From Luidia sarsii (taxonomy: Eukaryota > Echinodermata > Asteroidea > Paxillosida > Luidiidae), in contig OX465115.1 in assembly GCA_949987565.1 (NCBI GenBank), positions 11,752,520 to 11,816,519 on the forward strand: a stretch of 64,000 bases of DNA, written 5' to 3'. Position 1 is the stretch's first letter, and each line of letters starts with the position of its first letter. Positions 45,985 to 58,300 of this stretch are shown piece after piece. The translations under genes were made by a program, and so were the position numbers. Below the pieces are notes generated by a model that saw nothing but the letters and a program-made list of their open reading frames with translations, was not told where the DNA came from and searched no databases.

Positions 45985-48900
45985 ATGGACGTCGAGTCCA
46001 GCGGGAAGCAGGTCGCCCCGGCCACCGCGCCGCTGGACGGCTCTCCCACCACCCACCTCCTTCCTCCGTGCACCACCGGATCCATGCAGCGGCCGATTGA
46101 GAGCCGCCGGACCAACATGTACGACTGCGACTCGTACGAGAAGCTGGCCACCCAGGTGCTGTGGGAGTACTGCCTCCACACCCTGGGCCGCATGCCCGCC
46201 GACGTCCTGGCCGACATGTCGGCCGGCCAGCTGAACCAGTTCCTGGAGACTCTCTACGCGGACGTGCGCAAGCAGGACGGGAACCCCTACAGCAAGCAGA
46301 CCCTGGTTATGATCAGGTAAAGGACAGGAGCCAAGAGGGTAGGGGAATACATTGCGGTAACCCTCATCCTCCCTCATCCCTAGTCCCACTTACTGGGCCG
46401 CTAGTACTAGTAGTAGTAGTAGCTCCCTTAAACAAGTTTTGAGATTATCTGTCGCGCTAGTGCGACAGATAATCTCAAAACTCGTTTAAGGGAGCTACTA
46501 GCGGCCCAGTAAGTGGGACCACCTCATCCATATGCTCATCCCTTGTCCGAGTAACTTGGACCCGACAAGTCACCCTTTTTTTGTATCGAATTTTGAAATT
46601 TTGAAATTCGGGTGACTGATACCCGAATCTCAAAATTGCAAAATTCAATAATAAAAAAGGGTGACTTGTCGGGTCCAAGTTACTCGGACTAGCTCATCCC
46701 ATGGCCCACACCCAACAATTCTTCTGAGTTCTGTAAAGTGTAATATTTAACGCAGTGGCTGTTGTTACGGCAGTCGTCCGTGTGGTTCCCTGACTTGATT
46801 GTATTTCGTCAGCATTGCATAGCTGATAGTTTGGTTCCAAGAGCTAAACATCCTGACAAATACTGTGAAGTCAGGGAACCACACGGACGACAGCCACTGC
46901 GAATATTTAAATGCATGGAGCTCTTCTTGAATCAAAGCCGAGGGTATCCAACTGTATAATGTAGTATAAAGAGAAGACCATGATTTTGTTTCGCATCATG
47001 CACAGGTTTGCTGCAATAATAATTATTAACAATTTCTTCTACTTCCACTACCCCAGTAGCAGTACCACAGTACAGTGTATGGTAGTGATACCGGTACATG
47101 AGTACATGCACAAATACGGCCATACATACTGTACATGTATACATGTGCATGTATACGTGCCTGTGTGCATGTGCTAATAATTATGAGTGGTCGTGAATAT
47201 TCATGTAGCACACCCAATGCTTGGATCATCCATGTAATGTTGTTTGTGCACTGACTCACCTTCACCTAGGTGCGGACTGCAGATACAATTTTCCAGGACC
47301 CACCAGCAGGACATCATCAAGGACACTGCCTTTGAGTCGTCCAACATGGCCTTCCATGCCGTGCTGGGCAACTTGAACGCTGGACAGTCCATCAAGTACT
47401 CCGACATCATCCCGGACTTTGACCTGGCCATCATCCGCGGCTCGATGGTGACCGACTGCTCGAATGCCGTGGGGCTCCAGAACACCATCTTCCTGAACTT
47501 GATGCTCCACTTCCACTTGTCCAAGTATGGGTTTTGGAGCCTGCACAACTTGAAGCGGACAGACTTCTGCATCCGGACCGATGCAGCTCTGGGTCGACGC
47601 TATGTGTGCGTAGAGCAGTCCATCCCGATGCTGCTCCCAGAGAATGAGTATGCCGTGTTCAGTGAGCAGGACATCCACAACAGGGACGTCCGCATGTACG
47701 AGTCGCTGGACGATCCAGCCGCCTGCTTGGTGGCCACCTTTGAGAAGTACCTGGCCAAGTTGGACCACTCCTGCAGCAGCTTCTTTCAGCGGCCAAGGCG
47801 GAACAGGCAGGGCGAGGAGGGCTGGTACGAGGGCTTAGTCATGCGACAGTCCACCCTTGGCTACAAGATGAGGGACATCTCCGCGGAGGCGGGCTGCTCG
47901 CTCATCTACTCCAACCAGTGCCTGAAGGTCACCAGCAAAATCTGCCGCAAGAGGATGTCCACCGGTATGTCCCAAGCCCCTAGTCCTTATCCCCTTATTC
48001 CGCACTGCCAGAAAATGTCCCACTAACTGGGAATTGCATTCTTCAAGTCTTTGACCCTACACTGCGAACAAATTCTCAATCTCTTGAATGATAGACAAAA
48101 GTGTTGCAAATTGCTTTCTTACTAAAATTACCGAAATGCAAATCTCAAATGCACACATGTATGTTCTTTTTGAGAATCTCGAAAGGCACTGCTAAGATCA
48201 AAACATGATAGAAAAATGTCTGAAATTTCCACGAAATGTCCAAAATTGAGTAATAAAATTAAAACTTCAAAATTTAGTGGGCCTGACGTTTCGATCCTAG
48301 CAGTAGCAAGGCACTCTGCCTTTGAGAAAGGTCCTGCTAGGATCGAAACGTCAGGCCCACTAAATTTTGAGATATATGCATTTTGGTAATTTTAGTCAGT
48401 AAGCAGTTTGCAACATCACTCAAAATATATGATCCTAGCAGGACCTTATTCAAAGACAGAATGACGGACAAAACGAATAGGAAGTGGAGAGTAACTGGGA
48501 CACGGATGACAGAGAACAAAGGGGTTAACTGGTAGGGTGAGATCAAAAGGGCAATTCTAATTGGACGTTAGTTGTAATATCTGTGGCCCATTTTTCTTAA
48601 TTGTGCAGTCAAAACTCCTCCCATTTTTTCCGGTGCGGGCATGCACGGCGCTGCATCGATGATGAAATCACTAGACTTGGTCCACGGTCTAGCGGATGTC
48701 TAGATCCCTGGTTTGAAGGAAATTCACAATCTTATCCAAGTGGCCATTGTTCTGTCTCTCTTTCCTGCCAGGGGCACCCTGTACTTGCACTGGGCAGCAT
48801 TTCTTTCCGGAAGAGGACAGGCCTGAAGTCGGCATCTCTGCCTCTGCTCCCAACTGCGACATGCCCGATGAAGAGAAGCGTGACTCTGTACCTTCAGAGG

Positions 48901-51793
48901 TTGACGTAAAGTTTGACGTAAAGGACTGGATAAAGGCGGAGCCAGTCACGGGTGTGGAGTTCCCATCAGATATTGGTAAGGGTCTACGGATTCCCCAGAG
49001 AATGCACACATTATTGCATCTTGAGTGCAGCAGGGTTAGTGTCGAGAGAATACAGAATGCACCCACTGCTGCATCCTGGGGAGTCCAGCAGGGTTAGGGT
49101 CACCAAAATCCCCACAGAATTCACCCACTGTTGCATCTTGTTGAGTGCAGCAAGGTTAGGGTCACCAAAGTCCCCACAGAATTCACCCACTGCTGCATCT
49201 TGTTGAGTGCAGCAGGGTTAGGGTGCACAGGAAGTCCAACTGCTGTTTCCCTTCTCACATCTTGTTTTTAAATAGAGGGTATGTATCATTAACTAAGTCC
49301 ACATTTCATTGCATTGGTGGCATGAACACTCTTCAATTAGCCTCCCTTTTGTGTTTGTCCCAGCTGACAACCATTTGCCTGTGAAAGATCTTGAAGTACT
49401 TGATCAACAAGACAGCCTTTCTTCCCAATCGGACATTTTGGCATCGTTGCCCGATGTTGACTTTTACAGGTAAGTAAAAAAGTCCTTTCCCACCCTTTTC
49501 AGGTATTGAACTTCCAGACAAAAAGTACTGAACAACAGGTCCAGTCACTTTAAAAACTTACTAGACCTGGTGTGGATTTCACAAAGCCTTCCGATGCATC
49601 TTAACTCAACTTACGATGGATAACCCATCGTAGGTTGTGCTAGGCCGTATGGTTTTTGTGCATCGCTCATCGTCTTGCGATTGATCGATTGACCCCTGAA
49701 CCTTTTTGTTTTACGAAGCCTTTGCGCTGGGCTCATTTCCAGTCCCCATGACCGTCATACAGTGTGTTTTTCTTGTCAAGGTGTCAATTGTTTTTCAAAA
49801 CTCTCTAAATAATTGGGTAACAATGTATCTGTGAAATACATGGGTTTGCTATGTGTACAAGTGATTCAAACATGGCACAATTCGGACATTTACGTATGGG
49901 GCTTTTGTCAAGGGTTTATCCGCCTGAAAACCCTATTGTTGTGCCTTGTGTGACTGTGCGTGTGAACAGTGTGCCCACGTAGCCCCTGTACGTAGCATTT
50001 GACCACAGAATAGCCTCCACTCCAGGCAGTCAAATGTACGAGGAATGCTTTCAAAGAGGGAGTGGGCATACAACGTGTGCGAGTTAAATAGTCTGGTACG
50101 GGGTGTGGCATATGAAAGCCACGTGGGACAAATTGCGCGAAAGGGTGCCACCACACCTGATCTTACTGCCTAACAGAACTACATACCTGAGGTGCCCTAT
50201 CACTGAGGTGCGCTGGCTCACAGTTATATGTAGACCCAACGAGTAGCCACACTGTGCATGCAGCATAGAATGAAAGCTTGCCGCAAGCTGTGCACAACTG
50301 GATAGCATGTTATCATGATGAACAATATTTGTTGGACAATACAATACATATAATGGAAGAGAAGTATAACTGACTGTAATCTTAGTCAAACATGCAATGA
50401 CAGGAGTGTAACTTATGATAAGTGTATAAGTAGGATTAATTGACGACATGCCTAGGGTACGTACGGTATGTATCCCACATGTATTTACACGTATAATGTG
50501 TAAGTCGGCAAAATGACAACTTACACTACAGTACATGTCGGCATCGGTGAAGGTCATCACAAAAATGCCGGTCCTGACGGTGCCGACTTAGTCAAGCTTT
50601 AGTGTATGTACATGTACATGCCAGGGAAACCCTGGGGGCAGTAATGATTTGTAGTCCCCACAGACCCACAGATTACAGTGTCTGTCCTTCCCACAGGTCC
50701 CTCTCCAGTCCTTGCAGGAGTGAGTCTCCCCCAGACAGAATCCACTCGCCGCCATCAGAGCCTAGCTCTCCCATTGCCATCGGGCAAAATGAAACCCATC
50801 CCGAGGAAAGCCGTCCGGTAAAGAGGAAATCTAGCAGTGGGGTCCACTTCCGTCCGCATGTGTGGAAGATGAAGATGTTCTTGCTGGAGGGAATCAACCA
50901 GAGGCCAAGGTAACTTCCCCTGATTCCACATTAGTTAATTCCACATGCACATTACTATCATTCCCTAGCCTGTGACCCACAAAGCATCAAGCCAGCATAG
51001 CCACAACAGACCAAACTCCCAAACTCATTGACTGAGTGAATTATCAATCACCACCGTAGACCCTTTCAATTTCAATGAAACCCAGAGGTGTATTGTAGCG
51101 ACCCGAAAGGAAGAAAAATCTTCTAGGATTCAAGAAATGCCAAGCTGTGGCAGTTTCACCCCTTGTATTGTAATAATAATAATAATACGTAACATTTATA
51201 AGGCGCTTAATACGGCTGTTAAGTGTTTCTAAGCGCACTAATTTCTCTAAAAATTACTAACTAGAACTTGAACAAATACCAGGATTATGAATCAGAACTT
51301 TTTCGATACATACATCCAATGCTAACAGATGAGGTCAAACATGCGAGGAATAAGATGGTGTGCACCTCCCTGGACTGACACCCAATTTAGCTTGTGTGGA
51401 ATTTAATTGAAGCATGTCATAAATCCCAGCTCTCCCATCACCTCCAGCCAAAATGGTATCCGTCCCGTCAGCCTGGTCCGCGCCGATCCAGAGGAAAGCT
51501 GTCCGGTAAAGCGGGAAGTGGACGATTGCAGCGGGGCCCACTTTTCTCCGGATCGGTGGAAGGTGGAAGGTGGAGAGGTTCTGGCTGAGGGGAATCAAGA
51601 GCGGAGATGGCTTCTCCAGCAGGAAGGAAATGACCCGTCCAGGACTGTGGGCGATGCAGAGGCACTGCAGCTCCAGAAGGACATTCGGAGGATGCGGGAG
51701 GAGAACATGAGGGTGAATTGGCGGTCGCGGAAGATGGAGCTGCAGATTGCCAAGCTGGAGGCAAAGGTGCCCGGCAAGGACGGAGGAAGATGA
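45985..51793 (+). CDS. DUF3504-A: Crypton-derived recombinase-like protein, six exons
   Basis: Exons 45985-46316, 47270-47964, 48772-48975, 49364-49469, 50697-50909 and 51430-51793 have AG/GT borders and consistent phases, giving 637 aa. Residues about 75-342 match the DUF3504 fold shared by KIAA1958, QRICH1 and ZMYM2/3/4, which descend from Crypton tyrosine recombinases: GQLNQFLETLYADVRKQDG, then an IFLNLMLHFHL core helix, then KYLAKLDHS and IYSNQCLKVTS. Catalysis looks lost: Ser195 sits where the first catalytic Arg is expected, and the family NHxxR is N-Q327-C-L-K330. Then come a SUMO-type IKAE (Lys397), an acidic DQQDSLSSQSD segment, a Ser/Pro region and a C-terminal coiled coil (ALQLQKDIRRM...MELQIAKLEAKV). 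ATG 45985 is used because similarity to copy B begins just upstream; an upstream in-frame ATG exists but lies in transposon-end sequence. A likely nuclear role is inferred from the family only. Without the last intron, translation would stop at a TAA right after 50909. Confidence 0.8.
46420..46505. repeat. Inverted repeat in intron 1 of DUF3504-A
   Basis: agctcccttaaacaagtttt with gagattatctgtcgcgc and the reverse complement immediately after form a near-perfect hairpin of about 35 bp per arm. The flanking block containing cccacttactgggccgctag is also inverted on the other side. Confidence 0.85.
46543..46691. mobile_element. 149-bp MITE with perfect 9-bp target duplication
   Basis: Inverted ends TTGTCCGAGTAACTTGGACC / complement TAGTCCGAG. 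GCTCATCCC flanks both sides (46534-46542 and 46692-46700). Intron 1 of DUF3504-A. Confidence 0.9.
46751..46901. mobile_element. CGCAGTGGC MITE in intron 1 of DUF3504-A
   Basis: Same family as 8608-8790, with small internal and right-end deletions. The target duplication AATATTTAA is perfect (46742-46750 and 46902-46910). Confidence 0.93.
48269..48368. repeat. Inverted pair of AGGATCGAAACGTC hairpin repeats
   Basis: Two copies head to head, with arms of about 34 bp running from aaaatttagtgggcctgacg inward to the hairpin and separated by about 30 bp. Intron 2 of DUF3504-A. Confidence 0.88.
48990..49240 (+). repeat. GCAGCAGGGTTAGGG minisatellite in intron 3 of DUF3504-A
   Basis: About four monomers immediately after the exon 3 donor. 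The same position in DUF3504-B (58305-58640) also carries the repeat. Confidence 0.88.
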
Positions 51794-52390
51794 CTTCAGC
51801 AGGGTTAGGGTGTTGACAGAATCCCCACAGAATTCACTCACTGGTACATCTATTTGAGTGCAGCAGGGTTAGGGTGTTCACTGTTGACAGAATCCCCACT
51901 GAATTCACCCAGTGTTGCATGTTGTTGTGTGCAACATGGTCAGGGTCGACAGAATCCCCACAGAATTCACTCACTGGTACATCTATTTGAGTGCAGCAGG
52001 GTTAGGGTCGACAGAATCCCCACAGAATTCACTCGCTGGTTCATCTATTTGAGTGCAGCAGGGTTAGGGTGTTGACAGAATCCCCACAGAATTCACTCAC
52101 TGGTACATCTATTTGAGTGCAGCAGGGTTAGGGTCGACAGAATCCCCACAGAATTCACTCACTGGTACATCTATTTGAGTGCAGCAGGGTTAGGGTGTTG
52201 ACAGAATCCCCACTGAATTCACCCAGTGTTGCATGTTGTTGTGTGCATGATGGTCAGGGTCGACAGAATCCCCACAGAATTCACTCACTGGTACATCTAT
52301 TTGAGTGCAGCAGGGTTAGGGTCGACAGAATCCCCACAGAATTCACTCACTGGTACATCTATTTGAGTGCAGCAGGGTTAGGGTCGACAC
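51794..52390 (+). repeat. 62-bp GCAGCAGGGTTAGGG minisatellite after DUF3504-A stop
   Basis: About nine monomers: gtgcagcagggttagggtcg, acagaatccccacagaattc, actcactggtacatctattt. It starts directly after the stop codon and so forms the 3' UTR. Confidence 0.95.
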
Positions 52391-54200
52391 AAGCTTGGCC
52401 TCTCCGACATGAGTTACTGTTATTTGTATTCGTTCAGAATGTAATTCAATGAAGTGGAGGCAGTGCACACAATAGGAATTGCTGGTTCTAGTCCTACCAG
52501 AGCTACCTGTGTTTTCTATGCACTGATTAACACAGTATGGAAAGGCCATTATCATAAATGAAGCTTTCCTCAGAAAACCCAGTTGATGATAATGGCTGTA
52601 TGTTGCTGGTATGGAAACCAGTGGTCTCGGGTTCAAGTTCCGGTCCAGTCAAAGTTTCTTTTGCCATTCAGAATTTGTTTAATTCCCAGTTTTGCATGGT
52701 GAGAAAAGCAGGAACATTAGGTTTGCGGTGACACCATGTAAATTCTCTTTTGTGAGTAAGTGTGGTTCTGAAAAGAACCGGAGGAACTCGACGTTTCGAA
52801 CAGTGTACTTTGCTCGTCTTCAGAAGACTGCTGGATTCCAACTGGGAGTGGGGCTTATGTCGTGTAGAGAGGGATCCTGGAGAGGGGATTAGCTCAGTGA
52901 AGGGTGAAGGCGGGAACTGTAAAGGCAGGGGATGCTGCAGAGGATCCTAGTTGTGGGTGTACTGTGTGTGTGCTCACTCATGTGTGTCATAAGTGGTTGA
53001 CTGCTAGGGGGGTTAACAACTGTTGCCACGGGGAGACTAGTGGAGTGGGCCTAGTTGTCCTAGGGTATAGGAGACCCATCAGACAGGGGGGGGGGGGGTT
53101 TACCAAGACCAATTTGACTAATTACAGTTCTTTCAGTAGCAACAAGTTACGAACAAAAATTACGGACGACAATGAAGGACACGAAACACAAGATGATCAT
53201 GGGTCCCCATACAGAAACAAATATGCTCTTTATAACCATGGAGTAATGACCAAGTTGTTGTGATGACCGAGCTCTTTATGATTAGAACAGGAGTCCATTG
53301 TATAATATTGATAGCTAGCACGTCAGGCCGGACGGCCGAATGCATTGGCGACGGCTTGAAAGCACACACACCGAGTCTATGGAAGTCATCAGCAAGCGAC
53401 TGCACCCGTTCCCAAAGGGTTGCATGTTATTTGCTGCAGCCAATCATTTGGACACGGCCTTAGTACTACTACTAGTAGTACCAAAGATCTTATAGCGCGC
53501 AAGATGGACTACTTTGAGCGAAAGGTGAATTACCCACTGGACACCATTTTAGTAAGCAACTTAATCTGTTGTTTGCTTTCGGTGCTCCGGAAATGAAGCG
53601 GGAGAGTCACAAACAACAAAAAAGATACAACTTTTGATGCATGAACAGAATGTGATACTTTCGATGTGACCACGAAATGGAGAGAATGTGGCGACTTTGC
53701 TTACTGAAATGGCGTCCAGTGCGTACTTCACCCGGATGTGTGTGATCTCTCAAGAGTAGGCTATCTTGCTATAAGATCTTCGGTAGTACTGTACTACGTA
53801 CGCATAAAAAAAAAACGTACTACGGCCGCCATCTACCGGGTAGTATAGTCGTACCGACGTAGTTTTCGATTGTAGAAACTTTGGCTTTGTCTCTCACTTC
53901 AACTCGCTGCAGTGGGAGGCAAATTGAATGAAAATATTTCAACTTTTATCTTCATAATATCATCAACTGATGGAATCTCTAGGTATAACAGAAGCCAAAA
54001 GGTAGCTGAAAGTTGGGATGGGTGACTGCCTTTCAGACGAAGACGAAATAAAAGTCAATTGTTTGGAAGGCTAGTCCAAGATTCTGCCCTGAAGTGCCAA
54101 TTGCAGTGTTACACGTAATTCGCATGCAGATAGACAGTGTTCATTATTGTAACAGTTGAAAGCATGTTAGGTAACAGATCAACTAACTTCCCCAACTCGT
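52391..54200. other. Between the DUF3504 genes; no gene recognised
   Basis: 52430-52690 matches the 3' flank of DUF3504-B at 62930-63370, so the gene duplication extends past the minisatellite. It ends in a SINE tail (cgggttcaagttccggtcc). A poly-G run lies near 53088-53099. The rest has no recognisable protein. Confidence 0.5.
52755..52845 (-). ncRNA. Hammerhead-like structured repeat, second copy
   Basis: On the reverse strand: CTGAAGA, extra C, hairpin GAGCA-AAGTACAC-TGTTC, GAAAC, GTCGAG, then a hairpin GGTTC-TTTTCA-GAACC. Relative to 4980-5075 the second hairpin has changed on both sides (C-G to T-A), keeping the pairing. Confidence 0.45.
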
Positions 54201-54209
54201 TCCTAATTA

Positions 54210-55135
54210 GGCCAATTAAAGCAGTGGCTCTGCAGAGCTGATTTTCTTACAAAATGTGGACAACAACTCTCTTTTTAAATAAGGGGTCATTGGAGGCTAT
54301 TAACTGTCATAATTATTATTGTTGAATAAAGACATCCTAGGGGTTCACTCTTGAATTTGGTGTGTAATTTGGAAAATATTTGGCTTGAAATGCGGCCCTA
54401 TTTTAGTGTAGAAGTGGAGCTATACATTTTGGGGGTGTTTTTTTCTTTCTTGGGGTAATCAGCAAATCTGATAAGCCTAAGGGCACAACAATTTACAAGA
54501 GTCTGAGACATGAAGGTCCAGGCTACAGGTCCAAGGTCCTGTACAGCTGCAAGAACTGAGAAAATTTTGGGTGTGGAATAATTAGCTTTGAAAGTTAGTG
54601 TTTTTGCACAGTGTTCAATGGGAACTCGATTTTAATCCATGTACTGTTCGGCAGGGTGCAGCACACAAAATCCATCCAAGATAGCTCCGCCGAGCTGATT
54701 ATCATAAAGTGTGGACCCACAACTTTTTTTTAATAAGGGGTCTTTGGAGGCTAATTAACTGATACCTTGTAGAATAAGTGACACTTAAGACAACCTGGGG
54801 TTCACTCTTCAATTTGGTATGTCATTTGGACCATATTCGGCTTTAAATATGGCCGTACTTGGCTGTGGAAGTGGAGGGTCCATCCCAAAATCCTTGCAGA
54901 AATTCGGCTTGGACGGCAACACATTTTGGGGTTGTTTTTTTCTGGGGGTAATTAGCAAAAAATCTAATCGGCTAAGGGCACTAAAATTGAAAAGAATCTG
55001 AGAGATGAAGGTCCAAACTACAATTTTCAGTAAAGCTACAAGAACTGAGAGACTTTTGGGTGTGGGATAATTGGCTTTGAAAGTGAGTGTTTTTGTACAG
55101 CGTTCAATGGGAGCTCGATTTAGTGTTCTGCACCC
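54210..55135 (+). repeat. ~455-bp tandem duplication upstream of DUF3504-B
   Basis: Two diverged copies share ordered blocks: aaggggtc.ttggaggcta, ggggttcactctt.aatttgg, aagggcac.a.aattga/taca, gatgaaggtcca, and gttcaatggga.ctcgattt. Confidence 0.85.
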
Positions 55136-55347
55136 CGATAACATACAGTAGGGCGCCACCAAGTGACCAAGTCAAAACGTCCCCAAACAATCATGCACAA
55201 TAAAAATGCATTTACTACGCATCTTTAATCAGCCTTCGTGAGGCGATCGTGCGCTGAAATTTAGGCCTAAATCCCCAAACGTGAGTTTCTTTCTGGTACG
55301 TGTGTACGATCATTGCTTCGAGCAGCAATCGAAGACGTGCAGACGAT

Positions 55348-58300
55348 ATGGACGTCGAGTTCAGCGGGAAGCAGCTCGCCCCGGCCCCCGCGCCGATGGA
55401 CGGCTCTCCCGACGCGGCCGCACACCGGCCGGCCCCTAGCACCGGACCCACGGGGCAGCGGGTGCGCAACCGCTGGGCCTACGAGAAGGCCACTCGCGTG
55501 CTGTGGGACTACTGCCTTCGCACCAAGGGCCGCACGCCCGCCTTCCTGGACGACGTGTCGACCGGCCAGCTGGACGAATTCCTGGGGACTCTCTACACGG
55601 ACGTGCGCAAGCAGAACGGGGACCCCTATGCCAAGCACAGCCTGGTGATGATCAGGTAAAAAAGACATGAGGGTATGGGGCAAGGGCCAGTTCAGTAGTT
55701 GTGGTAACCGTAACACTCATCCTCCGAGAAATTGTCGGAATTGCGATCCAAAGATTAATCGTAAGTACCACTGAAATATTTATCGTAAGTACATGTGTGT
55801 ACCACTGTGTCTTGACACGTGCAGAAACTGGCAGGTGCTTTTATTGAACGCAGTGGCTGTTGTTACGGCAGTCGTCCGTATGGTTCCCTGACTTGATTGT
55901 ATTTCGTCAGCATTGAAGGCTGGTTGAACCAGTCTATTAGCTGATAGTCTGGTTCCAAGAGCTAAACATCCTGACAAATACTGTCAGGGAACCACACGGA
56001 CGACTGCCGTAACAACAGCCACTGCGTTTATTGAATCTGTTGACGCAATTTCGGCAATTTTTCAGGCCATCTGTTTCTGATTTATGTTTTACTACTTACT
56101 TGTTTTATTACTAAGCGTGGGACGTAAGTGCGACGGATAAATCAAAAATTGTTAAAGACGAGCTCTTAATGGCCCAGTACAATAAGTGGGACTAACAAAA
56201 ACCCTGACATACCATTCTTGAGATTCACAAAATTTGATGATAAGCAATTGCGGCAGTAGTAATTATATCTGAATGTAGGGCCAGTAGCTCTAAATGTACG
56301 TGTACATGTACGGTACATGTAGCCGCACCCAGTCTCCTTTGATACAAACCACAGAGCTTTGCATGGCTGTGGGTATCCAACTAAAGATAGATCGTGATTT
56401 TTTTCCCCCAGCAAACAACTCAATGGGGATCCAATTAACCAATCAAACGCACGGGTTTGCTGCATGAATATTAACGACTTCTACCCATGTACATGCACAG
56501 TGTACACTACAGTACGTGCACATGTACTGTACATGTACGGGCATACATGTGCACGTGCTTACCGTATGTGCTGAAATGAAAAAAGTCATGCAGCCAACCT
56601 GATGCTTGCACTTGTGCACTGGCACACCTTCACCCAGGTACGGACTGCAGATGTACTTCACCAAGACCCGCCAGCAGGACATCATCAAGGACACTGCCTT
56701 TGAGTCGTCCAACATGGCCTACCACACTGTGCTGGGCAACCTGAATGCCCAGCGGCTCATCAAGACCTCCTACATCATCCCGGACTTTGACCTGGCCGCC
56801 ATCCGTGCCTCGACGCTGACCGACTGCTCGGAAGCCGTGGGGCTCCAGAACACCATCTTCCTGAACTTGATGCTCCACTTCCACTTGTCCACGTATGGGT
56901 CCTGGAACCTGCGCGACTTGAGGTGGACGGACTTCTGCGTCCGGACCGATCCGGCCCTGGGCCGACGCTACGTCTGCTTGGACCGGGCCGTCCAGACTCC
57001 GCTCCCGGAGAGCGAGGATGCCGAGGCCAGCGAGGCGGACATCCACAACAGCGAGGTCCGCATGTACGAGTCGCTGGCCGATCCGGCCGCCTGCCTGGTG
57101 GCCTCCTTGGAGAAGTACCTGGCCAAGTTGGACCACTCCTGCAGCAGCTTCTTTCAGCGGCCAAGGCGGAACAGGCAGGGCGAGGAGGGCTGGTACGAGG
57201 GCTTGGGCGTGGGACTGAACACCCTGGGCTACAAGATGAGGGACATCTCTGCGGAGGCGGGCTGCTCGCTCATCTACTCCAACCAGTGCCTGAAGGTCAC
57301 GAGTAGAGTCTGCCGTCTGAGGATGACCACCACCGGTACGTCCCAAGCCCCTCGTCTTGATCCCCAGAGCCCCTTTTGATCATTGTCAGAAATTTGTAAC
57401 ACTACAAGTCTATGATCCTACACCATGAACAAATTCTCAAGAAGGATATACAATGATATATACAAATTGCTTACTAACTAAAATTACTGAAATGCAAATC
57501 TCAAATGCACATGAGAATCTGGGAAGGTGCTGCTAAGATCGAGACACCAGGGCTACCAGGCTAGTTAAATTTCTGGAATTTTTAAGTTAACGTCCTAACT
57601 CCTAAATTAAGCAACAAGATTAAACCTTAAAGTGATACATACAAAAAATGTTGCAAACTACTTACTGACTAAAATTACCCAAATGCAAATCTCAAAATTT
57701 AGTGGGCCTGACGTTTCGATCCCAGCAGGACCTTTCTCAAAGGCAGAGTGACTTACATGTAAGGACAAAACAGACACATGTACACGTGTACATGTATCCG
57801 TTTTGATGCTAGAGGGACCTTTGCAAACAAATAGGACAAAACAAACAGGTAGGGGAGGGTAACTGGGACATGGATGACATGGACAAAGGGATTAGCTGCC
57901 CCCAATTTTTCTTAATTGTGCAATCAAATCTCCAGAGTCCTGACACTGACAGTGACAGGTGTTCCAGTGCGGTCATGCACAGCGCTGCATCAATGATGAA
58001 ATCACTAGACTTGGTCCACGGTCTAGTGGATGTCTAGATCCCTGGTTTGAAGGAAGTTCACAATCTTATCCAAGTGGCCATTGTTCTGTCTCTCTGTCCT
58101 GCCAGGGGCACCCTGTACTTGCACTGGGCAGCATTTCTTTCCGGAAGAGGACAGGCCTGAAGTCGGCATCTCTGCCTCTGCTCCCAACTGCGACATGCCC
58201 GATGAAGAGAAGCGTGACTCTGTACCTTCAGAGGTTGACGTAAAGGACTGGATAAAGGCGGAGCCAGTCACGGGTGTGGAGTTCCCATCAGATATTGGTA

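Noticed and set aside
56630..57346. 238-codon open frame antisense to DUF3504-B exon 2
   Set aside because: A shadow of GC-rich coding sequence; the sense frame matches the paralogue and DUF3504.
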